In this document: piece after piece, positions 1 through 5,607 of the stretch
Numbering within the stretch: position 1 is the first letter of the stretch
Layout of the letters: every line of letters begins with the position of its first letter
Source: Candidatus Gallimonas intestinigallinarum
Lineage (GTDB): Bacteria; Bacillota_A; Clostridia; Christensenellales; Borkfalkiaceae
Assembly (NCBI GenBank): GCA_019116405.1
Contig: DXBS01000017.1
Coordinates: 1 to 16,180, forward strand
DNA length: 16,180 nucleotides
Reading direction: 5' to 3'
Program-made: the position numbers and the translations under genes
The notes under the pieces: model-generated
What the model was told of the DNA's origin: nothing
The model's input: only the letters and a program-made list of their open reading frames with translations
The model's database searches: none

Positions 1-176
1 ACTGCCCCATCGGCAAGAAGAGCTTCGGCACCGAGAAGATCCTCGAGAACTTCAACGCGCTGATGGACGCAATCGTCCGCGCAAAGCCCGCCGCTGCAAA
101 GGGTCAGTACGTCAAGAGCGTCACGCTCACCAGCACGATGGGCCCCGGCGTCAAAGTCGCTTACAACAAGGGCTAA
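1..176 (+). CDS. rplA: 50S ribosomal protein L1, C-terminal fragment (cut by window edge)
   Basis: Only the last 57 codons are present; the reading frame begins at base 3 and stops with TAA at 174-176. The fragment carries the typical L1 ending: a G-K-x-S-F segment, an alpha helix with E-N-x-x-A-L and A-I-x-x-A-K-P, then A-A-K-G-Q-Y, and the hallmark S-T-M-G-P-G-V-K near the C-terminus. L1 binds 23S rRNA in the stalk that helps release deacylated tRNA, and in many bacteria it represses its own mRNA. The gene sits directly upstream of the rplJ-rplL unit, the usual bacterial order (rplK-rplA-rplJ-rplL). No hairpin terminator is visible between its stop and the rplJ promoter 17 bases later, so read-through into the L10 leader is likely. 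Identity is very secure; only the truncation limits it. Confidence 0.96.
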   Translation, partial: CPIGKKSFGTEKILENFNALMDAIVRAKPAAAKGQYVKSVTLTSTMGPGVKVAYNKG

Positions 177-192
177 AAGAGGCGAAAATCGC

Positions 193-221
193 TTGACGAT
201 TGGCGCTTCGTGTGCTACAAT
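193..221 (+). promoter_or_regulatory. Sigma-A promoter for rplJ-rplL
   Basis: TTGACG (193-198), a 17-bp spacer and TACAAT (216-221). TG at 213-214 forms an extended -10 element. Transcription would start near 228, just before the L10 leader fold begins at 231. This lets rplJL be transcribed separately from rplK-rplA. Confidence 0.85.
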
Positions 222-230
222 ACAAACATA

Positions 231-338
231 CCGCAGACAACGGGTGCTTCGGCTCAATATCCCGTCGAGGTAGGATAAAGCAAATACGATATTGTAATTG
301 CCAACTTCCGTGCCTGTCTGCGGTGCGGAAGTTTTTTT
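231..338 (+). promoter_or_regulatory. Ribosomal protein L10 leader (autoregulatory attenuator RNA)
   Basis: The region between promoter and rplJ matches the L10 leader class in position and fold. A closing stem pairs CCGCAGACA (231-239) with TGTCTGCGG (315-323). Inside it, ACGGG (240-244) pairs with CCCGT (261-265), followed directly by the CGAGGTAGGA segment typical of this leader. A third stem pairs 280-287 with 294-301 with one mismatch. The 3' side of the closing stem lies within the loop of the downstream terminator hairpin, so the two folds cross and cannot form together. In Bacillus subtilis, the L10(L12)4 complex binds such a leader and favours termination, adjusting rplJL expression to free stalk protein. 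The same mechanism is inferred here. Confidence 0.85.
303..338 (+). terminator. Attenuator terminator within the L10 leader
   Basis: AACTTCCG (303-310) pairs with CGGAAGTT (326-333) and seven T residues run from 332 to 338, giving a Rho-independent terminator ahead of rplJ. It competes with the closing stem of the leader, as expected for transcription attenuation. Confidence 0.82.
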
Positions 339-372
339 AATGCGGCTCCGAGAGGAGTTTACGGAGGTAACT

Positions 373-870
373 ATGTCGGCAAATTTTGAAGCGAAGAAGG
401 CAGTTGTCGAGGAGATCAAGGAAAAGATCTCCGCAAGCAAGTCCGTTGTCCTCGCCAAGTATGACCGTCTCACCGTTGCGGAAGTCACCGCACTGCGCGG
501 CAAGTTCCGCGATGCGAACTGCGAATACAAGGTGTACAAGAACACCCTTGTCCGCAAGGCATTCGATGAGCTGGGCGTCACGGCATTCGACAACGACCTG
601 AACGGCGCAACTGCTTTCGTGTTCTGCCCCGATGAGACGAGCGGCTGCTCCATCATCGCCAAGGCAGTTAAGGAGAACCCCGCGCTCGAGGAGAAGATCG
701 TTCCCAAGAGCGCATACGTCGCAGGCGCCTATGTGGACGCCGAGGGCGTGAAGAAGCTCGCAGCGATCCCTTCGAGAGAGGTATTGCTTGCAAAGATGGT
801 CGGCTGCCTGCAGGCGCCCATCGCAAATCTCGCGTATGTCATGAACGCCATCGCGGGCCAGAAATCTTAA
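373..870 (+). CDS. rplJ: 50S ribosomal protein L10
   Basis: 165 residues, normal for bacterial L10 (uL10). The protein anchors the L7/L12 dimers to 23S rRNA and forms the base of the GTPase-activating stalk. Visible family features are an N-terminal K-x-x-x-V-x-E-I-K-E-K helix, the Y-x-x-L-T-V-x-x-x-x-x-L-R rRNA-binding region near residues 30-43, Y-K-V-x-K-N-T-L at about 52-59, and a C-terminal helix ending in L-A-Y-V-M-N-A-I that binds L12. The ATG at 373 is preferred because GGAGG lies at 363-367 with ideal spacing. Extending upstream would run into the attenuator hairpin. It is followed 24 bases later by rplL, its partner. Expression is expected to be set by the upstream leader. Confidence 0.97.
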   Translation: MSANFEAKKAVVEEIKEKISASKSVVLAKYDRLTVAEVTALRGKFRDANCEYKVYKNTLVRKAFDELGVTAFDNDLNGATAFVFCPDETSGCSIIAKAVKENPALEEKIVPKSAYVAGAYVDAEGVKKLAAIPSREVLLAKMVGCLQAPIANLAYVMNAIAGQKS

Positions 871-894
871 AAAAGAAAATAAGGAGAATTGATC

Positions 895-1263
895 ATGGAT
901 ATCCAGAAGTTTATCGAAGAAGTCAAGTCGATGACCGTTGTCGAGCTCAACGAGTTCGTCAAGGCGCTTGAGGAGGAGTTCGGCGTTTCCGCTGCTGCTC
1001 CCGTTGCAGTTGCAGGCGCAGGCGCAGCTGAGGCTGCTCCCGCAGAAGAGGAGAAGACGGAGTTCAACATCGTCCTCAAGGATTTAGGCGCAAACAAGAT
1101 CGGCGTCATCAAGGTCGTCCGCGAGTTCACGGGCCTTGGCCTTGCAGAGGCAAAGAAGGCAGTCGAAGGTCTCGGCGTTCTCAAGGAAGGCGTGCCGAAG
1201 GCAGATGCAGAGGCTGCAGTTGCCAAGCTCAAGGAAGCAGGCGCTACCGCCGTCCTCGAGTAA
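895..1263 (+). CDS. rplL: 50S ribosomal protein L7/L12
   Basis: 122 residues, the standard length. The N-terminal dimerisation domain (about 1-33) is followed by an Ala/Pro/Gly-rich hinge at about 34-55 and the globular C-terminal domain, which carries E-K-T-E-F-x-V-x-L, the K-I-x-V-I-K-V-V-R strand and helix, and L-G-L-x-E-A-K-x-x-V-E, the surface that contacts elongation factors. The protein recruits EF-G, EF-Tu and IF2 to the ribosome and stimulates their GTPase activity. ATG at 895 is chosen over an in-frame TTG at 889 because AAGGAG (881-886) is correctly spaced for it and the protein then begins with the usual M-x-I-x-K-F/I-I-E. The C-terminal A-x-V-x-L-E matches a typical bacterial end. 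The gene is closed by a strong terminator instead of running into rpoB. Confidence 0.97.
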   Translation: MDIQKFIEEVKSMTVVELNEFVKALEEEFGVSAAAPVAVAGAGAAEAAPAEEEKTEFNIVLKDLGANKIGVIKVVREFTGLGLAEAKKAVEGLGVLKEGVPKADAEAAVAKLKEAGATAVLE

Positions 1264-1276
1264 TCGGACCAGAATC

Positions 1277-1306
1277 AAAAGCTCACGCATTCGCGTGAGC
1301 TTTTTT
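1277..1306 (+). terminator. Rho-independent terminator after rplL
   Basis: AAAAGCTCACGC (1277-1288) pairs with GCGTGAGCTTTT (1293-1304) around a four-base loop and continues into T residues to 1306. It ends the rplJL unit 14 bases after the stop codon. Confidence 0.93.
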
Positions 1307-1556
1307 CGTGCTTCAGCGGAGGCGTGGGGGGAGAGTCCTGCATTTTGGCTCCCCCGAAAAGGCAAAAGCTTTTCAGGGGAGCTGGCGCCGAGGGCGCCTG
1401 AGGGGTTCTGAGGGGGCACAAAGCCCTTCCGCCCCTTTGGAGCACACGCAGCGAGAAATATCGAAAAATGGTGCGGAAAATGTCGGTATTTTGGCACTGA
1501 TGCACGGAAAATCGCCGCAATACACAAGATTTTCACGCGTAATTCGGGGAAACCAC
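1307..1556. repeat. Non-coding spacer with structured, repeat-like element (core 1348-1415)
   Basis: No credible gene lies here. The core is a hairpin with 14-base arms (1348-1361 and 1369-1382, one mismatch, seven-base loop). It is followed at once by a second hairpin made of two copies of GGCGCC (1384-1389 and 1393-1398, loop GAG), then by tandem TGAGGGG units at 1399-1405 and 1409-1415. From memory of the general pattern, this order (GGGGAGCTGGC, a variable small hairpin, CTGAGGGGTT) resembles a dispersed intergenic repeat common in Clostridia genomes; that identification is tentative. There is only one copy in the window. The rest of the spacer, from about 1440, is AT-richer and shows nothing recognisable until the next promoter. 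Confidence 0.5.
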
Positions 1557-1585
1557 TTGACGAAACGGCATTTTCACGGTAAAAT
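1557..1585 (+). promoter_or_regulatory. Sigma-A promoter for the cyclophilin-like lipoprotein
   Basis: TTGACG at 1557-1562 and TAAAAT at 1580-1585 are separated by exactly 17 bp. The predicted start near 1592 gives a leader of about 21 bases with GGAG at 1601-1604 before the ATG at 1613. Confidence 0.8.
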
Positions 1586-1612
1586 AAAGAGGAAACATTT
1601 GGAGACATTGCT

Positions 1613-2512
1613 ATGAGAAAGAAATTCCTGTATCGCGTTGCCGCCATCGGCTCCTCCGCCCTTATTTTGGCGGGTTCGGCTGCTCTGTTTGCCGGTTGCA
1701 CGACGTCCAATTATCCCGAGGTGACCATCACCTATTCCTTCAACGGCGAGGATTATGCGGTCACGTACAGACTCTCGCGCGTGGATGCGCCCAGAACGGT
1801 GCAGCACTTCATCGAGCTTGCCGATGCCGGTTTTTACGACGGCATGGTCGTGCATGACTATCAGGACTACACGATCAAATCGGGCGGCTATCGCCTTGAG
1901 GATGGCGAACTGGTCGAGGTGGACTACCTCTCCGAGGTGCAGCGCCTTGAGAAAGAGCAGGGGATCGAATTTACGCAGTCCGTCTGGGCGGACGAGGAGC
2001 GCACCATTCCGCTCTATTCCGTCTACGGCGAGTTCTCGGCGAACGGCGTTGAAAACGAGAACGGCAAGGAGTATGTCCATGAAGCGGGCGCGCTCGTCAT
2101 GTACTATACCGACAAGGGCTCGGGCAACGAGCAGGTGTGGGTAGAGCGTGCGGACGGCGGCGCGGACAACGACGGCGAGGCATATCAGCAGCTTGGCTAC
2201 GGTTATAACAGCATCACGTCGCTGTTTTATACCTTCACGGGCGAATCGCGCACGTCGGCGGATGACGCCTATTGCGTCATCGGCATGGCGACCAACTACA
2301 GCGAGGCGATGACCAACGGTCTGCTTGCGGCGATCAGCGAATACGAGGATACGCTCGATGAGGAAGCGACCTTCACCGAGACGCAGTCCTCTGTCCCGCT
2401 CAATCAATACGACTATTTCCCCAGCGTACGGGCGGCGGGCCTGACGGACGATTTCGAAACGCCCTTGACGATGTCCATCATCATCAAGTCGGTGGAAGTT
2501 ACCAAATATTAA
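1613..2512 (+). CDS. Cyclophilin-like lipoprotein (peptidyl-prolyl isomerase fold, probably degenerate active site)
   Basis: 299 residues. The N-terminus has basic residues, a hydrophobic stretch at about 9-28 and an F-A-G-C lipobox with Cys29, so the protein should be a lipoprotein on the outer face of the membrane. Residues about 59-93 match the start of a cyclophilin-type isomerase domain: A-P-x-T-V-x-x-F-I-E-L-A-x-x-G-F-Y-D-G, then V-H-D-Y and, nine residues on, S-G-G-Y. In active cyclophilins the segment reads F-H-R-V followed by Q-G-G, where Arg is catalytic; here Asp82 replaces it and the Gln is not conserved. The domain is also expanded with long acidic, Tyr- and Glu-rich inserts. The fold assignment is moderately firm and the enzymatic activity doubtful; an extracytoplasmic chaperone or binding role is possible. 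It is a monocistronic unit with its own promoter and terminator. Confidence 0.78.
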   Translation: MRKKFLYRVAAIGSSALILAGSAALFAGCTTSNYPEVTITYSFNGEDYAVTYRLSRVDAPRTVQHFIELADAGFYDGMVVHDYQDYTIKSGGYRLEDGELVEVDYLSEVQRLEKEQGIEFTQSVWADEERTIPLYSVYGEFSANGVENENGKEYVHEAGALVMYYTDKGSGNEQVWVERADGGADNDGEAYQQLGYGYNSITSLFYTFTGESRTSADDAYCVIGMATNYSEAMTNGLLAAISEYEDTLDEEATFTETQSSVPLNQYDYFPSVRAAGLTDDFETPLTMSIIIKSVEVTKY

Positions 2513-2514
2513 AG

Positions 2515-2546
2515 AAAAAAGCACGGGTCATTCCGTGCTTTTTTTT
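2515..2546 (+). terminator. Rho-independent terminator after the lipoprotein gene
   Basis: Six A residues, GCACGG (2521-2526), a six-base loop and CCGTGC (2533-2538), then eight T residues to 2546. It starts two bases past the stop codon. Confidence 0.95.
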
Positions 2547-2576
2547 GGCAAAATACAAGCAATCGGGAGGCGAAAC

Positions 2577-3128
2577 ATGAAGAAAGGCATCATCCTGTAT
2601 CGTTCCAAGTACGGCGCGACCAAAAAGTACGCGGGCTGGCTGCAGGAGGCGCTCGGGTATGACTGCGAGGAGGCGTCTGGTGCCGCGCTGCGCCGGGCGG
2701 ATGCGTATGACGTCGTCCTCTTTTGCGGTGCCGTCTATGCATCCGGCATCAAGGGGCTTTCTCTTCTGAAAAAGAACATGCGAACCCTGCACGGGAAACA
2801 GATCGCCGTGCTCTGTGTGGGCGCTTCTCCCTATGACGAGGCGGCGTTTACCGCGCTCAGACAGCGCCATTTCAGCGGTGAATTGGAGGGCATTCCCGTC
2901 TGGTATGCGCGGGGCGCGTGGGATACGGACGCCATGACCGCTGTGGACAGGACGCTCTGCAACATGCTCAAAAAGTCGCTCGCAAAGCGCGATCCCGCAA
3001 CGTACGAGCCGTGGATGCAGGCGCTGATGAGCGTGCAGGACGGCAAGGCGGACTGGACGGACAAAGCATATCTTGCGCCGCTCATCGCGTATTGTACCGC
3101 TGAAACCCAAGTGCTGCAGAAGGAATGA
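2577..3128 (+). CDS. Flavodoxin-domain protein (HemG/short flavodoxin-like)
   Basis: 183 residues. The N-terminus K-K-G-I-I-L-Y-R-S-K-Y-G-A-T-K-K-Y-A is the flavodoxin first strand and FMN phosphate-binding loop (S10 to T15), followed by the helix that ends in W-L. The second strand and loop Y-D-V-V-L-F-C-G-A-V-Y-A-S-G (about 44-57) and the third strand I-A-V-L-C-V-G-A-S-P (about 75-84) fit the FMN isoalloxazine-binding positions. The family includes menaquinone-dependent protoporphyrinogen oxidase HemG, but no haem genes lie nearby, so a general flavin electron-transfer role is all that can be inferred. ATG at 2577 follows GGGAGG (2565-2570). An upstream in-frame GTG at 2535 sits inside the preceding terminator and is rejected. 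No separate promoter is obvious; low-level read-through or an unrecognised promoter in the 30-bp gap would be needed. Confidence 0.82.
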   Translation: MKKGIILYRSKYGATKKYAGWLQEALGYDCEEASGAALRRADAYDVVLFCGAVYASGIKGLSLLKKNMRTLHGKQIAVLCVGASPYDEAAFTALRQRHFSGELEGIPVWYARGAWDTDAMTAVDRTLCNMLKKSLAKRDPATYEPWMQALMSVQDGKADWTDKAYLAPLIAYCTAETQVLQKE

Positions 3129-3155
3129 CGGGAACAGGAGAGCACAGGAAGCCAG

Positions 3156-3197
3156 GCGCGCCCGCGGCTTTTCGCCGCGGGCGCGCAAATTTTTTTT
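3156..3197 (+). terminator. Rho-independent terminator after the flavodoxin-like gene
   Basis: A very strong stem of 13 GC pairs (3156-3168 with 3174-3186, loop TTTTC) is followed by AAA and eight T residues (3190-3197). It insulates the GH42 promoter that begins 11 bases later. Confidence 0.95.
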
Positions 3198-3207
3198 GCA
3201 TCCGGTC

Positions 3208-3236
3208 TTGACAGACGGTGTGCCGTCTCTTATAAT
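3208..3236 (+). promoter_or_regulatory. Perfect consensus sigma-A promoter for the GH42 gene
   Basis: TTGACA (3208-3213), a 17-bp spacer and TATAAT (3231-3236), i.e. an exact consensus. Transcription should start near 3243, giving a leader of about 40 bases. A perfect promoter on a sugar hydrolase suggests strong expression held down by a repressor. Confidence 0.9.
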
Positions 3237-3248
3237 ATCTAAGAGATA
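3213..3248. promoter_or_regulatory. Two inverted repeats overlapping the GH42 promoter (candidate operators)
   Basis: AGACGG (3213-3218) and CCGTCT (3223-3228) form a perfect inverted repeat with a TGTG centre, wholly within the -35/-10 spacer. A second perfect pair, TATCT (3236-3240) and AGATA (3244-3248), straddles the predicted transcription start. Either placement would let a dimeric repressor block RNA polymerase. No regulator gene adjoins, so the protein is unknown. Confidence 0.5.
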
Positions 3249-3282
3249 CTGCCGTCGGGCAGAACAACATAAGGAGCATGAT

Positions 3283-5226
3283 ATGAAGAAGATCTATGTC
3301 GGCGCGGCGTACTATCCCGAGGTATGGGAGCCGTCCGAAGTGGACGCGGACATCGTCCGCATGCAGGAGGCGGGCGTCAACGTCGTGCGCGTGGGTGAGT
3401 TTGCGTGGGGCGATATGGAGCCGGAGGAGGGCGTCTTTACGCTCGACTGGCTCAAGACGGTCGTAGACAAGCTGTACGCTGCGGGGATTGACGTCATCAT
3501 GTGCACGCCCAGCTGCACGCCGCCCAGGTGGCTGTTTGAAAAGTATCCCGAGACGCGCATCGTCTACGGCGACAAGGAGCAGACGGAGATCTTCTCCCGC
3601 TGCCACCCCTGCAAGTCCTCGCCCGTCATGCGCGAGATGAACCGCATCATCACCGAAAAGCTCGGCGAGGCGTTCGGCGCCCATCCCGCCGTCATCGGCT
3701 GGCAGATCGACAACGAGATCTTCCCCTATAACGAGGGCTGCTATTGCGAAAAGTGCCGGGCGGGTTTCCGCGCCTACCTGAAGGAGAAGTACGGCACGCC
3801 TGAAAACCTCAACAAGAAGTGGGGCATGGCGCGCTGGTCGCTGGCGTACAAGTCCTTTGACGAGGTCATCCCGCCCGTACGCGGCAGGTGGGAGCATCCC
3901 TCGCTGCAGACGGAGTGGACGCGCTTCCATTGCCGGAATATCGTGTCCTACGTCAACGAGCAGGCGGAGGTGCTGCATCAATATACCAAGGCGCCCGTCG
4001 GCACCGATATGATGGCGACCAACCTTCTGAGCTATGAGGAGATCAACAGGCAGCTGGACGTCGTGCAGTACAACCACTACGAGCCTGCCGCCGAACTGGG
4101 GCGCATGAGCTTTGCCTACGACTTTCTGCGCACCGTCAAGGATAAGCCCTTCTGGGTGACCGAGACGCAGGCTGGCTGGAACGGCAGCACGTTCGCCGAG
4201 TTCGGGTACCGTCCCGAGGGGGCGTGCTATGCCAACACCTGGCTGCCCATCGCAAGGGGCGGCGAGATGGTCGAATACTGGCACTTCCGCGCCCATCCCA
4301 ACGGGCACGAGCTGGCACACGGCGCGCTCTATTCCACGGCGGGAATGGCATACCGCGTCACGGAGGAGATCGGGCGCGCCGCGCAGGAGTTTGCGCGCTG
4401 CCGCGACCTGCTTGTGGGCAGCGCGGTCAAGTCCCGCGTCGCCATCCACTATTCCTCGACGGCGGTCATCAATAGCATCAATGCACCCATGATCAAGGGC
4501 TTCGACTACCGCAGCACGCTCATGGACCGCGTCCATGCCGCCTTCCGTCATCAGAATGTGGACGTCATCGAGACGGGGCACGCCCTTGACGGCTACGACG
4601 TCATTCTCTCGCCCTTCCTCTCCACGGCGGACGAAAAGGGGCTGAAAGAGCGCATCATCGAATGGGTCAAGGCGGGCGGCAAGTGGATCGTCGGCCCCAT
4701 GAGTGATATCATGACCGAGTACTCGAGCAAGTACACCAATGCGCCCTATTCCTTCCTGGAGGAACTGGCGGGCGTGTACACCAAGTACGAACTGCCCGTC
4801 GGAAACGACGTCTACCGCGCAAAATGGACGGACGGCACGGGCGAAATCGGGCTTTCGACCTGTTACAGCGCATACGAACTGCGCGGCGCCAGGGCGCTTG
4901 CCGTGTACGAAGACGGCGAGTTCAAAGGGCTTCCCGCCATCACCGAGTATCAGGTCGGCAAGGGGAGCGTCGTGCTTTTTGGCAGCCTTCCCGACCTTGC
5001 AACGCTGAAGGCGCTCGCAGGGGGAGAGGATCTGCTGCCCGCGAGCGACAATCTCATCCTCACCGCGCGCACGGGCGAGGCGTCCTGTCTGATCGCCGTC
5101 GAGACGGAGGGCAGGGAAGGAACGCTTACGTTGGACGCAGCCTACAGTGAACGCCTCAGCGGCAGAACGCTCAAGGGGGAGGTCGCCGTCAGGCCGTACG
5201 AGGTGCTGGTGCTCGTCAGAGCGTGA
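3283..5226 (+). CDS. GH42 beta-galactosidase
   Basis: 647 residues, a typical length for family 42. The enzyme hydrolyses terminal non-reducing beta-galactosides with retention. The TIM-barrel domain (about 1-380) opens with G-A-A-Y-Y-P-E-V-W. The acid/base Glu145 lies in G-W-Q-I-D-N-E and the nucleophile Glu294 in W-V-T-E-T-Q. Cys107, Cys153, Cys155 and Cys158 match the four-cysteine zinc site known in some GH42 enzymes. A trimerisation domain (about 390-590, with G-x-D-V-I-L-S-P-F) and a small C-terminal beta domain follow. No signal peptide is seen, so it should act in the cytoplasm on imported oligosaccharide. ATG at 3283 has AAGGAG at 3271-3276. It stands alone, with no transporter or galactose genes beside it, and has its own apparently repressed promoter. 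Natural substrates could include lactose or galacto-oligosaccharides; specificity cannot be read from sequence. Confidence 0.93.
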   Translation: MKKIYVGAAYYPEVWEPSEVDADIVRMQEAGVNVVRVGEFAWGDMEPEEGVFTLDWLKTVVDKLYAAGIDVIMCTPSCTPPRWLFEKYPETRIVYGDKEQTEIFSRCHPCKSSPVMREMNRIITEKLGEAFGAHPAVIGWQIDNEIFPYNEGCYCEKCRAGFRAYLKEKYGTPENLNKKWGMARWSLAYKSFDEVIPPVRGRWEHPSLQTEWTRFHCRNIVSYVNEQAEVLHQYTKAPVGTDMMATNLLSYEEINRQLDVVQYNHYEPAAELGRMSFAYDFLRTVKDKPFWVTETQAGWNGSTFAEFGYRPEGACYANTWLPIARGGEMVEYWHFRAHPNGHELAHGALYSTAGMAYRVTEEIGRAAQEFARCRDLLVGSAVKSRVAIHYSSTAVINSINAPMIKGFDYRSTLMDRVHAAFRHQNVDVIETGHALDGYDVILSPFLSTADEKGLKERIIEWVKAGGKWIVGPMSDIMTEYSSKYTNAPYSFLEELAGVYTKYELPVGNDVYRAKWTDGTGEIGLSTCYSAYELRGARALAVYEDGEFKGLPAITEYQVGKGSVVLFGSLPDLATLKALAGGEDLLPASDNLILTARTGEASCLIAVETEGREGTLTLDAAYSERLSGRTLKGEVAVRPYEVLVLVRA

Positions 5227-5280
5227 AACATATCATTTTGCGCATTGGTCGGACATCCGTCGGCGCACATGCAAAGATAA

Positions 5281-5317
5281 GACAGAAGCCTGCGGTCAAA
5301 GACCGCAGGCTTCTGTC
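5281..5317. terminator. Long perfect hairpin after the GH42 gene (likely terminator)
   Basis: A 17-bp perfect inverted repeat (5281-5297 with 5301-5317) around AAA, 55 bases past the GH42 stop. The plus strand lacks a clear T-run after it (AAAATATT), so termination may be weak or the hairpin may instead stabilise the 3' end of the mRNA. Confidence 0.6.
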
Positions 5318-5346
5318 AAAATATTGGAGAGAGAAAACAGGGCAGG

Positions 5347-5456
5347 TTGGGGCTGCGCCTGTTTTTGGCGATATGGAGAAGGACGCTTCGGTCCTTCTGC
5401 CCCCTTATCGCGGCGAGCGCCGCGTCAGACGGTTTTCCCCGTCGCTCTTTTATTAT
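5347..5456 (+). other. Structured non-coding spacer: three-way-junction-like fold, GC hairpin and terminator-like end
   Basis: Several helices occur in order. GGGGC (5349-5353) can pair with GCCCC (5399-5403), enclosing CGCC/GGCG (5356-5359 with 5367-5370) and AGAAGGAC/GTCCTTCT (5377-5384 with 5391-5398). CGCGGC/GCCGCG (5409-5414 with 5419-5424) follows, then GACGG/CCGTC (5428-5432 with 5439-5443) running into a T-rich stretch, GCTCTTTTATTATAT. No promoter was found directly upstream. It could be part of the GH42 3' untranslated region, a dispersed element or an unrecognised RNA. A short open frame starting at 5223 covers it but has no ribosome binding site or family likeness. The rest of 5227-5572 holds the preceding hairpin and the repeats described next. 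Confidence 0.4.
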
Positions 5457-5491
5457 ATGCGAACATCGTTATGAAATCAACCTACTGTTTG

Positions 5492-5550
5492 AAAAATGCG
5501 CTCTATCACACAAATTTCGCCGAGTAGAGTGGGAAAAGTGCGCTCTACTC
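5492..5550. promoter_or_regulatory. Direct and inverted repeats upstream of the XRE promoter (candidate operators)
   Basis: AAAAATGCGCTCTA (5492-5505) recurs as AAAAGTGCGCTCTA (5534-5547), 13 of 14 bases identical and exactly 42 bp apart, close to four helical turns. Between them, GAGTAGAG (5522-5529) is a perfect inverted copy of CTCTACTC (5543-5550). The cluster lies immediately upstream of the -35 element at 5573, where an autoregulating DNA-binding protein would be expected to act. Confidence 0.5.
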
Positions 5551-5572
5551 CCGGTAGAATTCAGGATTGCAA

Positions 5573-5601
5573 TTGACAACGGGGCGAAGATAGGGTATAA
5601 T
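5573..5601 (+). promoter_or_regulatory. Perfect consensus sigma-A promoter directly abutting the XRE start codon
   Basis: TTGACA (5573-5578), a 17-bp spacer and TATAAT (5596-5601). The expected transcription start falls about seven bases after the -10 element, on or next to the A of the ATG at 5608. It may drive the entire XRE-to-clpC run. Confidence 0.85.
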
Positions 5602-5607
5602 AAGGGC

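Noticed and set aside
298..372. N-terminal extension of rplJ
   Set aside because: It would translate through the attenuator hairpin and T-run; the ATG at 373 has an ideal ribosome binding site and gives normal L10 length.
1308..1616. 102-codon open frame in the spacer after rplL
   Set aside because: It spans the repeat-like hairpins and a clear promoter and has no ribosome binding site.
3082..4581. 499-codon minus-strand open frame antisense to the GH42 gene
   Set aside because: A shadow of the GC-rich coding strand; the plus frame has full catalytic motifs and the antisense product has none.
5223..5474. 83-codon open frame overlapping the GH42 stop
   Set aside because: No ribosome binding site, runs through several hairpins, and its product resembles no family I recognise; its basic, low-complexity make-up fits chance reading of GC-rich sequence.
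5470..5607. CtsR box or CIRCE element controlling the clpC run
   Set aside because: Neither the GGTCAAA-type tandem repeat nor the long CIRCE inverted repeat is present.
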